A DNA stretch of 64,000 bases from Carex sylvatica (taxonomy: Eukaryota; Streptophyta; Magnoliopsida; Poales; Cyperaceae): contig CAXKVR010000202.1 in assembly GCA_964058845.1 (NCBI GenBank), positions 1 to 64,000 of the forward strand, written 5' to 3'. Position numbers and translations under genes: made by a program. Below the pieces are notes generated by a model. That model saw nothing but the letters and a program-made list of their open reading frames with translations. It ran no database searches and was not told where the DNA came from. Of the stretch, positions 45,839 to 63,011 are shown one piece after another (position 1 is the first letter of the stretch; each line of letters begins with the position of its first letter).

Positions 45839-48676
45839 CGAAAGGAGGGGCACTGAATCAAATTAAATCAGGACAATCACCACTCAAATGAGATGACACT
45901 GAATCAAACCGGAATCAGAAACTGAATTAACCGGACCAGGATTGAGAGAGGAGAAAGAAGAAGAAAGAGAGAAGAAATGAGACAACTCGTCGCATTCTCA
46001 TCATCGGCAACAACCAAAATACATATCTTATTTATATATAGATATATTAGATACTACGGGGCAGAATGAATTCACAAATCCTCAGTCGAATTCACACTAA
46101 TATTTAATGGCCCCGTACGTTATGGACATGGGCTGGATTGATTCGAATTCTGATTATACGGCCGAAAAAATAAACTCAATAGTTGCGTTAATGCAGAAGA
46201 TATGGATTCCGACGGAGAACCCTAGGATATTGGTAAGTTTGAATTTTGACAGCTAGTAATTGTTCAACCTGCTGGCTATTCTGGTATTCTATGTGACTAT
46301 GTTTTTATTTGGCTATGCAAGTACAATGTGTTTTTATTTTCCTCTGGTTCTATAAGTGTAATGTTTTGAGATAGTGAAATAAAAATGCGATGTCACATGA
46401 TTAATACGTCATAATTTGATCTTATCATGTAATTAAAATTTATTTTTACGTAATGTGACTAAATTAATTAAAAAATAGTTATATTATGTGTAGTCACGTT
46501 ATGGTCACATGATATGATTGATCATATTTAATTATTAATTTTCAATTTTAAGTTAGTTCATAAAAATAACTACGAAAAATGCTTAAAGAATAAGAAAATA
46601 TTACAAGTAAATTAAAAAAAAGAAATAATATTGAAAAAAATTAATCACTAACATATCATGAAAAACAGTCTCATCACGGCTACATAACACTGACAAGTGA
46701 GTCACATCTGTGACTGACACACTTAATGCGACGTGTGTGACTTATCAATAATATAAAAACAAATAATAACGTGACTAATTTTTTCACAATCGTAAGAATT
46801 GAGACTAAAAGAAACCTTTCTTTATTTTTAATAATTTTAAAATAAAATATGCTAGGATAACTAGTTATGAGTTATGACTTGACAATCTAACAAAACTCAA
46901 TACTCCGAAATCTGTACCAGAGAAAGGGCCCACTAGGGTCAGTTAATTCTTTTTTAAAAGAAATGGATCTGAGCATCTTTTATGTATACTACTATTTTTT
47001 TAATTTTACTTCGAAAAGTTAAAATATATGTTAGATAAAAAATATTAAATTAGTCTTCGGTAATTATACAAAAATAAATATTATTTTATAGTGGTTGGAT
47101 TTAATCGAACGAAAATATCAAATATATTTAAAATCTATTAATAATTAGATTTATTTTGCTCGTCAAGACGAGATGAATATTTTGAAAACATATTTAACTT
47201 AATCCAAAATTTCAAGATGTATGGATAAAAAATTGTAGAATCATGGTACACTAATTTTTTTTAATGATTAATAAATTGTATAAAGGTCAATTTGAAAAGT
47301 TGATGAAGATATAATATCAGCCATAAGATTATCTTACCTAATTTGCACTCATATATTTAATGAATTACAACCATTCTATTAAAATGTAAAGATTCGATTG
47401 CTATAAAAAGTATGATAAAATTTGAAAAATTTGAGAGAATCTAAATTCTCTTATGATGGTAGGAATTAATCCATAAACTCGACCATGTTCATGGGATGAT
47501 ATTAATAGTAATTTTCTGTACAAACCTTATCTTAAAAGATAAGGGCTCAAATGCTTTCATTATTTTTGTGTCCAATTATATCTCACATTTTTATTTCTGT
47601 TTTTAAATTTTAATATAAACTGTTTAACATAATTTTTATATTAAAATGTGCGTGGAAACCAACTTTATATTCTTTTGAAATTTTTTTACTATTGTTTTAG
47701 ATAGATACAAAATTATTATTTTTCAGAAGATCTTGGACCAGAGAATCAACATTTGATCTTGTAGTTAAAGACAATATTGTTGGAGGTTGCTCGAAATTTG
47801 GATAAGAGATTCTTTATGGATATTAAAAAAAAAAAATGATTGTGTACCTATTTTATATTTTTTTTCATAAATATCTAAATTTGGAATCAAGTAATTTATT
47901 AGATTTCCATATGAATCTTATTCGGATCTAATAATTCATTCAATGAGTATTTTGATCATGTAGGATCTGAATTCATATTCATTTTGCATTCGATAAATGA
48001 TTCTAATGAAAGAATTCTCTAATTTCCTAAAAAGTAGAATTACTGTAATTTAGTATGGATTCCCTCTATTTTATAAAAGAAGGGTAATTTGTAATTTATT
48101 GTTTTGTTTTGAAAAAGGGTAATTTGTAATGTTATATAAGTCAAATAAATGTTGTGTTCTCAATTTGTACTGCTATAATACGAAATTATTGTATGTTCTT
48201 TAATTTTTATTAAAGTGTTTGATTACTTTAATCATTTAACAGATTTCAAATATTATATGATTATGAAATGAAATTTGCTAAGATCGATTATGGGTACGAA
48301 TTTGCATATGCATCCTCAATTTTATTTAATATGAAATCACTATTTCTTAATGTATTTGCATTGGCATCTTGCTATTAATTATCTAATCTGAATCTGATTC
48401 ATTAACAATTCTAATGGTGGCAAAACTAGACTCGATCGAAAAACCCGTTCGACCTGACTCACATCCAAACTTGATTCGAGTAAATACTTTTGAAAACTCG
48501 TACTAGTTCAAATTCAACCCAATCTAGCCAATGTGAATGCAAAATCAAAAGAACTCAAATTAGAGCGACCTGAAATCCGATATGACCAAAATGGCCCCAA
48601 AAATTCAATAATTATATGTGGTCAAAGCTTACCGGCCGAACCGAGTTGACTTAAGACCGGTCTAAATGTCTAGGTT
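45839..48676. other. Intergenic, AT-rich, one MITE arm
   Basis: No gene. 47560-47770 resembles one arm of the palindromic MITE superfamily (TGTGCGTGGAAACCAACTTT near 47648 followed by TTTTTTTACTATTGTTTTAG). 46380-46520 contains several TCACATGAT/ATCATGTGA-like short palindromes. Confidence 0.4.
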
Positions 48677-48684
48677 AAGAATGC

Positions 48685-48805
48685 GGGTAAAGATTTTAAC
48701 AGAGCAGTTTTAACTTCGTGAAATGTACAAACTGTAGAATGAAAACAGTGATGTATATGGCTCGTGCTCTGTATGAAACCAAAACTACTCTGAAAATCTT
48801 TACCC
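48685..48805. repeat. 121-bp MITE with 8-bp target duplication
   Basis: Perfect 13-bp ends GGGTAAAGATTTT / complement, continuing as imperfect arms (CAGAGCAGTTTT against CAGAGTAGTTTT). Flanked by identical AAGAATGC at 48677-48684 and 48806-48813. An 8-bp duplication suits the hAT superfamily, although the terminus is unlike the usual CA/TAG start. Confidence 0.88.
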
Positions 48806-49009
48806 AAGAATGCACTGGCTTGTTCTTAGGTATGATGGATTAGATGGACCATTTTAAGATCCGTGTGTATAAAAATTGATCCGAGCTTGCACAACTATTA
48901 GAACAAGACAAACGGATCTTAAAGCGAATCGAATGGTCCAAAAATCCATTATACCTAAAGTAAGTTTAATGGACATCAAAACTACTCCTTTATAAGAACT
49001 AGCATTTGA

Positions 49010-49085
49010 TTTAGTGGTAAAGACACATGATGTCAATATATGAAGTTATATGTTCGAAATCCAGATGAGAAAAATCATTTGTTAT
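49010..49085 (+). repeat. tRNA-derived SINE head
   Basis: TTTGATTTAGTGGTAAAGACAC is an A-box-like block and TATGTTCGAAATCC, about 35 bases on, a B-box-like block. The rest does not fold as a tRNA. A TSD or 3' tail is not obvious. Confidence 0.5.
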
Positions 49086-49539
49086 ATTACAAATATATTA
49101 AATAGCTTGGTGACTTGACTCTCAACTTTTACTCAAAACAAAATAATACTCCTTTATTTATTTATACAAAGAAATTCCAATTAATTAATTAGTTCATTAG
49201 GTTTGGGATCGGGTCCACTGCTATGGATATTTCTACCTCTACTTCTATTTTCATATTTCTTTACGCAAAGAAATTTCAATAAGAGGTAAATATCAAGATA
49301 ATTAATTTGCCACGTACATCAAATAAAATGCATTGGGTTATATCTTGAGCAACCGAGGTGGATAAAAGAAATTATAAGTCCATATGTCTGATCCATGTAC
49401 TATATATTGTGCAGTAGACAAATCGGTTAAGAAATTCACATCCAACCGGAGTAGGGCCCAATCTTTATTAAAAAAAGAAGTTAGATACAATAAATTATGT
49501 CATTAAGTACACATCAAGTTATATAGATCCTGGTTCTCT

Positions 49540-49550
49540 GACTATAAATA
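49540..49550 (+). promoter_or_regulatory. TATA box of the bHLH gene
   Basis: CTATAAATAG lies about 70-75 bp upstream of the ATG at 49617, a strong plant TATA match with a short leader. Confidence 0.72.
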
Positions 49551-49616
49551 GACATTCACAAGTAAAATTTCCTGATCCCAGCACTCAAAAGCAATTTAAT
49601 TCTAGTCTCATTAAAA

Positions 49617-50117
49617 ATGGAATACCTACACTTCCCGGACACATACCAAGAAAACCAAATTGACCTCCTCAACACAATTCTAGAAATGGAGTCCGGTACA
49701 GAACCCGGTCTTTTTAGCTCTCCGACCTCCCCGGTGGCCTTAGCTTTTAACGACATATCAACCTCAACCAATCCGACATCTGTCATTTCAACAGATGAGA
49801 TGAGAGAAATGGTGTTTAGGGTCGCGGCGATGCAGCCAATTAGTATAGACCCAGAGGAGGTGAGGCCACAAAGGAGGAGGAATGTAAGGATATCGAGTGA
49901 GCCACAAAGTGTTGCGGCACGATTGAGGAGAGAGAGGATCAGTGAAAGAATCAGGATACTACAGAGAATGGTGCCGGGAGGGACGAAGATGGACACTGCA
50001 TCGATGTTAGAAGAGGCGATACAGTACGTAAAGTTTTTGAAACGGCAGGTGCAAGCACTCGAACAGGTGACTGCAGCGACAGCACGGCCATTTTTCTCTG
50101 GCGGCATAGATGTGTAG
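49617..50117 (+). CDS. HECATE/INDEHISCENT-like bHLH transcription factor
   Basis: Intronless frame of 166 residues. A variable, Ser/Thr-rich N-terminus (1-65) is followed by [16 protein letters not shown] (65-80), a block typical of the HEC/IND group, then the bHLH at about 96-150 with [17 protein letters not shown] and [10 protein letters not shown]. In place of the His-Glu-Arg E-box contacts the basic region has Gln97, Ala101 and Arg105, as in this atypical subfamily, which acts mainly through partners such as SPATULA. Family roles are gynoecium, stigma, fruit-valve and meristem patterning. It is short for the group; the C-terminal tail ends 16 residues after the bHLH. Start chosen as the first ATG after the TATA box. 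Whether HEC1/2, HEC3 or IND is nearest is not settled. Confidence 0.93.
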   Translation: MEYLHFPDTYQENQIDLLNTILEMESGTEPGLFSSPTSPVALAFNDISTSTNPTSVISTDEMREMVFRVAAMQPISIDPEEVRPQRRRNVRISSEPQSVAARLRRERISERIRILQRMVPGGTKMDTASMLEEAIQYVKFLKRQVQALEQVTAATARPFFSGGIDV

Positions 50118-50247
50118 TAGGATTCTAATTGGGGTGGATGTTTAATGCAGAGGTTATGGTTTTATTTTTATTACACAATATGTTTAGATCTTGGAATTCT
50201 GGTTTTCCCTGGTTGATGTTTCTGTATAGTATGGGCTACCTATTGAT

Positions 50248-50253
50248 AATAAA
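50248..50253 (+). terminator. Poly(A) signal of the bHLH gene
   Basis: AATAAA about 130 bp past the stop codon, followed by T-rich DNA. A plausible near-upstream polyadenylation element. Confidence 0.5.
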
Positions 50254-50368
50254 ATGATTTGGCGCGCTGCTTCATTTTTTCTGAAAACGGTTTGTCTTTC
50301 TTTTTTTTCAATAAAATAAATTGTTTCATATCTGAACTCTTTCAGCCATCTATGAAATTTCAAATAAT

Positions 50369-51218
50369 AAAAAAAAGAATGGTTGAAAGATTAAATAATT
50401 AAATTTACATACTAGAGGTTGGCAAGGTAATGTAGACTGTCTATTTTGTGGTGCTCCTGAAACTGTACATCACATATTTGTTACTTGTTCATTTATTTCT
50501 ACTTTGTGGATTTGGATTGGTAACCATAACAATTTTATTTTTAATTGCACACAAGTGTCTGACCTATTGAATTTTGATTATTGGATACCTTTAAGAGATT
50601 CATTGTTGGTTGAGTTAATTAGGACAGCTACTTTATGGATTGTCTGGTTAACTAGAAATAAATTTTGTTTTCAAAATACACCAGTACCAACTATTAGTTC
50701 TATTGCATCTTCTATTATTGCTTTGACTTCATATTGATGTAAGTCTCGTTTAGATAATTCATATTTTAAATTATCATTGATTATACCTTTTGATATTTCT
50801 CCTCTGACGCAGATAGGCACCCTGATAGTGATATCGGACACAGCCTCTCAGGACAGAGCGAGCTCCCCTATGATTTCAGACGGGGTCCCTTCTCTTAGTT
50901 TAGGAGAGTCGGATAATAGGAATATATCTCTAATGCCATTGATGAGGCAGCTGTCTTATTATCTCCTGTTTGGTCTTTAGTTGACACTAGCTCTTTTGAT
51001 GTGATTACTCTTAGTGATTGATATTAGGGATTTTGATGTTTTTAGTGATGTTAGTTTGATTCCATTTTCTGGTATACTACTTTGTTTTGTGGTTGCTGAT
51101 ACTAGTTGGTAGTTATTTCACTAGGTCAGAAATAATTGACCTTTTGTATGAACTTTATTGTTTCGTAATGAAACATGTGGAATTCCACTTTTTCAATAAA
51201 AAAACAAAAAAAGAATGG
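50369..51218 (+). mobile_element. 5'-truncated LINE
   Basis: From about 50398 the plus strand encodes the RT-associated zinc-binding end of a plant L1: RGWQGNVDCLFCGAPETVHH then IFVTCSF, W-rich TLWIWIG and TLWIVWLTRNKFCFQ, up to a stop near 50737. The 3' untranslated part ends TTCAATAAAAAAACAAAAAA. A duplicated AAAAAAAGAATGGTT flanks it (about 50370-50385 and 51204-51218), as expected for target-primed integration. All upstream LINE domains are missing, so it is dead on arrival. Confidence 0.85.
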
Positions 51219-51628
51219 TTCAAATCCCCTCATGTCGTTGATGTCTCAATCGTGTGTCATATACTTATATTTGTTTTCAAAGTTTAATCAGTCAACTGAA
51301 ACCGCTCAATATGATCTCCATCTTTAAAATGTGCTTGGAGACTAAGTTTTTTATATTTTTTTGGAAAACTTCTACTCATTTTTTAGATAAGAACAAAATC
51401 ATTGTTTTTGGATGGTCAAGAATCTTCTGAAAAACAGTAATATTTTATCTATCTAAAAAATAAAAAATAAAAAATTTCCAAAAAAAATTGTAAAATTTGG
51501 TCTCCAAACACATTTTAATATGATCATGTTAAGCAGCTCAGATTGCATGTTTGAACTTTGAAAACATAAATAAAATAAAGATATGAGGCACGATGGAAAT
51601 ATGAAAGACACGAGTCATTTGAACCCTA
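51214..51628. repeat. Palindromic MITE next to LINE tail
   Basis: Outer ends GGTTCAAAT and ATTTGAACC, with arms meeting near 51420; landmarks TTTAAAATGTGCTTGGAGAC and its counterpart GTCTCCAAACACATTTTAA. Member of the same palindromic superfamily as 2504-3312. The LINE target duplication abuts or overlaps its first bases. Confidence 0.75.
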
Positions 51629-52771
51629 CTTACATACAACATGTTATGGGACTATTACCATTTACCAGACTTCTAAATTGTCATTCTATGCACTGAACCA
51701 AAGATCTGATAAACAGTGCATGGTCCAGGCTAGACAGCAGAATCCTAGGCTGATAGCCGGTTAATAAACCAGTATTAGCTTTGGTTTGTTCCCCTTTTAA
51801 ATTATGTACATCCAACAACTTCAACTCCGCTTGTTTCAGAAAATAAACCTGCTAACGAAAATTCATTTATGCCAGAAAAGCAAACCTTGGCCCATAACAA
51901 CTGAAGTCAACAAGTAGTTACAACAAAATCTTATAAAAGAAAGCAGGAACGCTCCTATATAACAAAATTAACTTATTTAAGTTAGTGTTTAGTGACAATT
52001 CATACAATGTGAAGTTTTGGATCTCTAACAGAGGTTTGAAAAAGCTCCGGCATCACTCTGGCAGTTCAAAGTCGAAAAAATAAAAAGGCTGAAATTTTTT
52101 TCTACTGGCATTTAAGATTAACAAGGATCTGTTGCAAATCTTTGAATTGATGCTGTAATACCGATTGAATATGATTATTATACTACTTAAATTAAGGCCT
52201 ATTTTAATTAATCTAAATTGTGAGATGTAAATTTCAAACCCATCCCATCCAATTACTGGTGCTGAATATATGGACCTAATCTAGTTAAATATATAGCCCA
52301 TTTGACTAAAGGCCCAAGTATCAGCTTGGGCGTGGACCTCAGAGGCCTACTGCAATAGACTGGTTTGGGTCAGTATCAGTACACCTATTTTAATCGGTGT
52401 TACACAACTGTTTTCAAAATTAATGTTTATGAACAAACAATGATTTTGAATTAGAAAATATTATTTTAAATCTTTCGTGTTTTATTCTATTAAAATAAAT
52501 TAAACTGTTTCAATAATTTGAGCCCATCAGACTGTTTATTGGGCCTAAATTATAGCCCGAAATACAAGAATAACTGGACAAATCTAAGACCACATGGGCT
52601 ATTACTTCTTCATAAAGCAAACCACAACACATATTGTACGTACCTGTTCAAAAATATAAAAAGTCATACAATAAAGATATAGCAAACCCTTCGCAAAGAC
52701 TACAGATTACCCATACAAGAAATAATTCAATTTAGCATTGCACCAACAATTAATAATTGGCCCTTGAAAGA
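51629..52771. other. Intergenic, downstream of FLS
   Basis: No gene seen. The part near 52700-52771 should contain the FLS 3' untranslated region. Confidence 0.5.
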
Positions 52772-58430
<5,659 letters not shown>

Positions 58431-58535
58431 GGTTTTAGACTTTCAAAAGATAAATATTCTTTTTTTTTTGTTGAAGAGAGAATGTGTTTGATAAAAATAG
58501 GCTGGCTGGTTGAGGGGAAGAGAGAGAAGTTAGGC

Positions 58536-58545
58536 TATATATATA
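58536..58545 (-). promoter_or_regulatory. TATA box of FLS
   Basis: TATATATATA about 105-115 bp upstream of the FLS start codon on the minus strand, followed by a CT-rich leader. Confidence 0.5.
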
Positions 58546-58713
58546 CATGTGGCTGTATGGAGTTCTTCGATTTTTACATATATATGATCTGCTTTGACTG
58601 TAAATATTTAAAAGTCCTCTTAATTTAGGACATTGATTAAGTGTAAAAGGGATTAAAAGGCTTGTCAAAAGATTCATATATGCAGTGTTTTATGATATAA
58701 ATTTTGGGTTTAG

Positions 58714-58741
58714 TTTTTGTCCAAAGGGCTTTGGACAAAAA
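58714..58741. repeat. Near-perfect hairpin upstream of FLS
   Basis: 13-bp arms TTTTTGTCCAAAG / CTTTGGACAAAAA around GG. It lies about 285 bp upstream of the FLS start; TTATGTCCAAAATCATTTGA near 58850 suggests it belongs to a decayed MITE. Confidence 0.6.
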
Positions 58742-59201
58742 TTTATTCAAAGTCAATTGTAAATCGTTCGATCTGTGTTATTAAGTTTTAAATATGTTGT
58801 CACGAATTTTAAAGCAAATCAAATGGTAATGCTCCGCTTTGAATGAGATTATGTCCAAAATCATTTGAATAAAATCCAATTTCATAAATTGTTATAGGTT
58901 AAATGTTGTCCTGAGTTCTGACATCAGTGATGCAAATAATAATAAAATTTTGCAATTTAGCATATATATATTCATAATTTCTTAAAAAAATAATATACCG
59001 AAAATATATAGCTTTCACAGCTCAGTCAAATCATCATCCAAAAATAGACATCATCGTACATGCTCATATATATATATTTTTTTTGCAGTTGATCGGATCA
59101 CATTTTTACAAATACAGTTTTGAAGGATTTTTATTTTTATTTTTGTGGGTTAGGTTAGATGACGTATGTCAGGCCCATGTGCTGCCAGTAGTTACCACAA
59201 G

Positions 59202-59805
59202 TAGGGGTTTGCTAACGGGTACGGACTGGGCGGGTAGGGTATACTCGGGGTCGGGTACGGATATCACGGGTATATGGGTACCACAGACCGGGTATCACGG
59301 GTATATGGGTACCACGGGCCGGGTATCACGGGTATTTTTTTCAAAACCTGTACCCTGCCCGTCTTATACCCGTGCTCGTGGTACCCTTGACGGGCAGGGC
59401 GGTCCGAGTAGGGTACCGGGTCCGGTTTTTTTTTTTTTTTTTTTTTTTCTCTCTGTTTTTCGGTCCGGTTTTTTTTTTTCTGTTATTTTTTTAGGCGGCA
59501 AATTCGAAATTTCAAAAAAATTTGAATTTTTTTGAAATTTTTAACGGGTACGGGTCGGGTCGGGCACGGGTATGGGTCGGGTGCCGGGTCGGGCACGGGT
59601 ACGGGTCGGGCGCCGGGTCGGGTCGGGCTGGTACGGGTGTATTTCGGGCCGGATTTGCCTGGGTATTGAACCAAATAGCCGTACCCTACCCGTTTTATGC
59701 CCGTACCCGTGTACCCGTTTACTCGACCCATGCACGGGTACCCCGGGTACCGAGCACGAGCGGGTCGGGTACGGACCGCCCGACCCGGGTTTTTGCAACC
59801 CACTA
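59202..59805. mobile_element. Non-autonomous hAT element with GGGTCGGGTA arrays, copy 2
   Basis: 604 bp with ends TAGGGGTTTGCTAACGGG and TAGTGGGTTGCAAAAACC (complement of right end), flanked by a perfect 8-bp duplication ACCACAAG (59194-59201, 59806-59813). Structure is as in 42407-43188: GC-rich CGGGTA arms, T tracts and the core GGCGGCAAATTCGAAATTTC. The several open frames across it are repeat artefacts. Confidence 0.92.
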
Positions 59806-59813
59806 ACCACAAG

Positions 59814-61190
59814 TCCTTTTATTTCTTGAAAAAGGTAATTCCGGGTCGGGTGAGACGTCAGTTTTGCAAAATCAAGTTGATTCTAGTGTTGTTTTAAATC
59901 ATATTTTAGAATGAGTAATTGTAACGTTTTATCTAACTTTAATTTCATTTTCTGAAATTTTTATTTATGCCATATTCTTAAAAAAAAAAAAAAACATGTT
60001 TTTATGAAAAAATTCAAAAATACCCGGGCCGCCAGTTCAATATGTGACCCTATTATTGAGAGGTTGCAGATTGAATTATATATCTCTCCAAAAAATCAAA
60101 AATACACTGTAATATTTTTGGAGTTTAGGATTTAGGGTTTAGAGTTATTTTTGAATTGATGGCACTAAACTGTAAACCCTAAATCCTAAACTCAAAAATG
60201 TCTCTAATTCAATGTGTAGTTTCCTCAAGAATGAGGCCGTATGGAGCCACAGATTGAATTAGTGACCAGCATATTTTTGGAATTCTCCAATTTCAGTGAT
60301 GTTTTAGTTTGTTTTGTTTTTTTTTACATGGTATTAATAAAAAAATTGATTTCATTTCGAATAAGAGTCTATTTCGGAGTTCTAACTTATTCGTGAAAAC
60401 CACTTCACAAAACAGATCGCCGACGTAATTGCAAAGATTATTTCTCAAAAAAGAAATTAATTGTAAAGATTCATGAAATCCTGACTTCACAGCTTTTGCA
60501 AAGTTTTTTTTTAAAATAAAAAAAAAGATTCATGAGATCACCATATCAACTACGATAAACAAGAACTCCGGCTCTCATTTTTTACTATGTGACATTTCAT
60601 AATCTAAATATGTGGATTTTGCACCTAATTTACTACCAAACCTCGGATAAATGTCACTATACTGTTTGTTTCATTCTCGTATATATCTTCGCTGTATGAA
60701 TTGAACATAGTCTTATCGCTTGTTAAAATCATTTTTGAGATAGTATTATCGCTTGAAGTAAATCTTTTGTGATTTTTAATAAAATAAGAACTTTCATTAA
60801 TTTCCACATCCACTCTTTATAAAATATGTCTTTAGTTTGTTGAAATTGAGCCTACAGTTTTATACAGAGACAATACTCCTCTTCATTTGTGCTAACTGCT
60901 AAGAATAAATTTCAAATCATTTATGAATTAAAAATTAAATAGCCAGATTTGCTATCCTTATTTACTGTATGAACTAAATCAAATATTGAGTAACATATTT
61001 TTATTTTAATATGACAAAAAGTTCGCACTACAAAATTATAAACCACAACTGGTTTGTGAAGGCCAGCTACAACTTGAGGTTGAGAGAAGCCAAGCCTTCA
61101 TCTTCTTATTTAGTTTCACTAAACAATACCATTAATGCCCATCAAAGGGTTTATTTGAAATATGAAAACATAGTTGACAATTAATTAAAA
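59814..61190. other. Intergenic with telomere-like hairpin
   Basis: 60115-60198 holds inverted arms GAGTTTAGGATTTAGGGTTTA / complement about 30 bp apart. Nearby, AGATTGAATTA is repeated at 60070 and 60252. No gene in the rest. Confidence 0.6.
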
Positions 61191-61820
<630 letters not shown>

Positions 61821-62695
61821 CTAGCTGTTGTAACAGAAAAAATGTGTACTTCTATGAATAATTAATTAATTTGCCAAACAGCTGGTTCTCAAATTAAAGT
61901 TTTGTGTAGTCAAAATGATAGCAATGCTTATCGCAGGAATTATTTTCATCGAAAGAAAAGTCTACATTGTTTGCTGACTAAAAGGTCTGTTTCTTTTCCT
62001 ATCACATGATAGCAATTAATGCCAGACTAAAAAGTCTAACAATAGAGATTCACCGTCGTCAAATTGTTTTTTTATCATATGAAGTTCATTTATTAAATTC
62101 CTTATCTAAAAACCTCTTAAGCCGGCGTTATTCATAGGTAACTGTGGATCTGTTGTTGACATTTTCGGCACAAGGATTAGGGGCGAAATTAAAAAATTTA
62201 GATGGGGAGGGGTAAATTTAAAATGCATAATGCATGATCGATAAGGACTTAAAACTAAATATTCATAATAACAAATTATAATTCTAACTACTAGACTTCA
62301 AGCACATATATAATAATTTATGAAGGTAATTGAACTATATAAAAATTTAATTAAATTTGCATATATATGATTAATTTTTTTGAAAATTATGGTGGTGGTT
62401 AAGCACCCCATGTACAGGCGATACATAGATATATCCGACCTAGATTGGCCCCTTCCCCTGTGTGTACTAGGTTGACAAGGTCAAAAATTGACAAAAACTT
62501 GAATAACTTCGTCTAGCCAGAAGCCTAGCTATACAATTGTATTTATTGTATATTTGACATTATGCATGGAAGTTTAATTTATGATACTGACGCTGAAACA
62601 GTTTACTTAAATTATACTGATATACATATATAGATCAAAGGTGTCAAGTATAATATTACAGTTAATGAAAAGAAACATATTTCATCTGACATGAT
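61821..62695. other. Intergenic or intron remnant of the FLS copy
   Basis: Would correspond to intron 1 of the decayed FLS. No exon 1 similarity seen. AT-rich DNA. Confidence 0.5.
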
Positions 62696-63001
62696 TGTCA
62701 GATTTACAGATTAGTTTAACACAGAATAATATTCAGAGAAGAGAGATTTTGTGGTGCAAAGTGAGGCCGCACCATTTTCTGATTTTCTCATTACATCTAT
62801 AATTGAATACATGAAAAATAAAGGAAACAAAATCTCCTAAAATAAAAATACTAAAACTGCCATGTGGTTTCTTATTTTCCCACACCTCAGATAAGGTAAC
62901 AAACAAATAGTAAATCTGTCAAAATAAAACTACTATCTTAAAATAATCTAAAAGATCTCTAGTGTGCTGTATCGCATGATACAACAAGCTTACATCCAAC
63001 A
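62696..63001 (-). repeat. 3' LTR of Copia element 3
   Basis: On the minus strand a purine tract AAGGAAGTGAAA after the pol stop is followed by TGTTGGATGTAAGC, a standard LTR start. The outer end is tentatively placed at CTGACA (62696); it cannot be checked because the other LTR is outside the window. Confidence 0.6.
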
Positions 63002-63011
63002 TTTCACTTCC

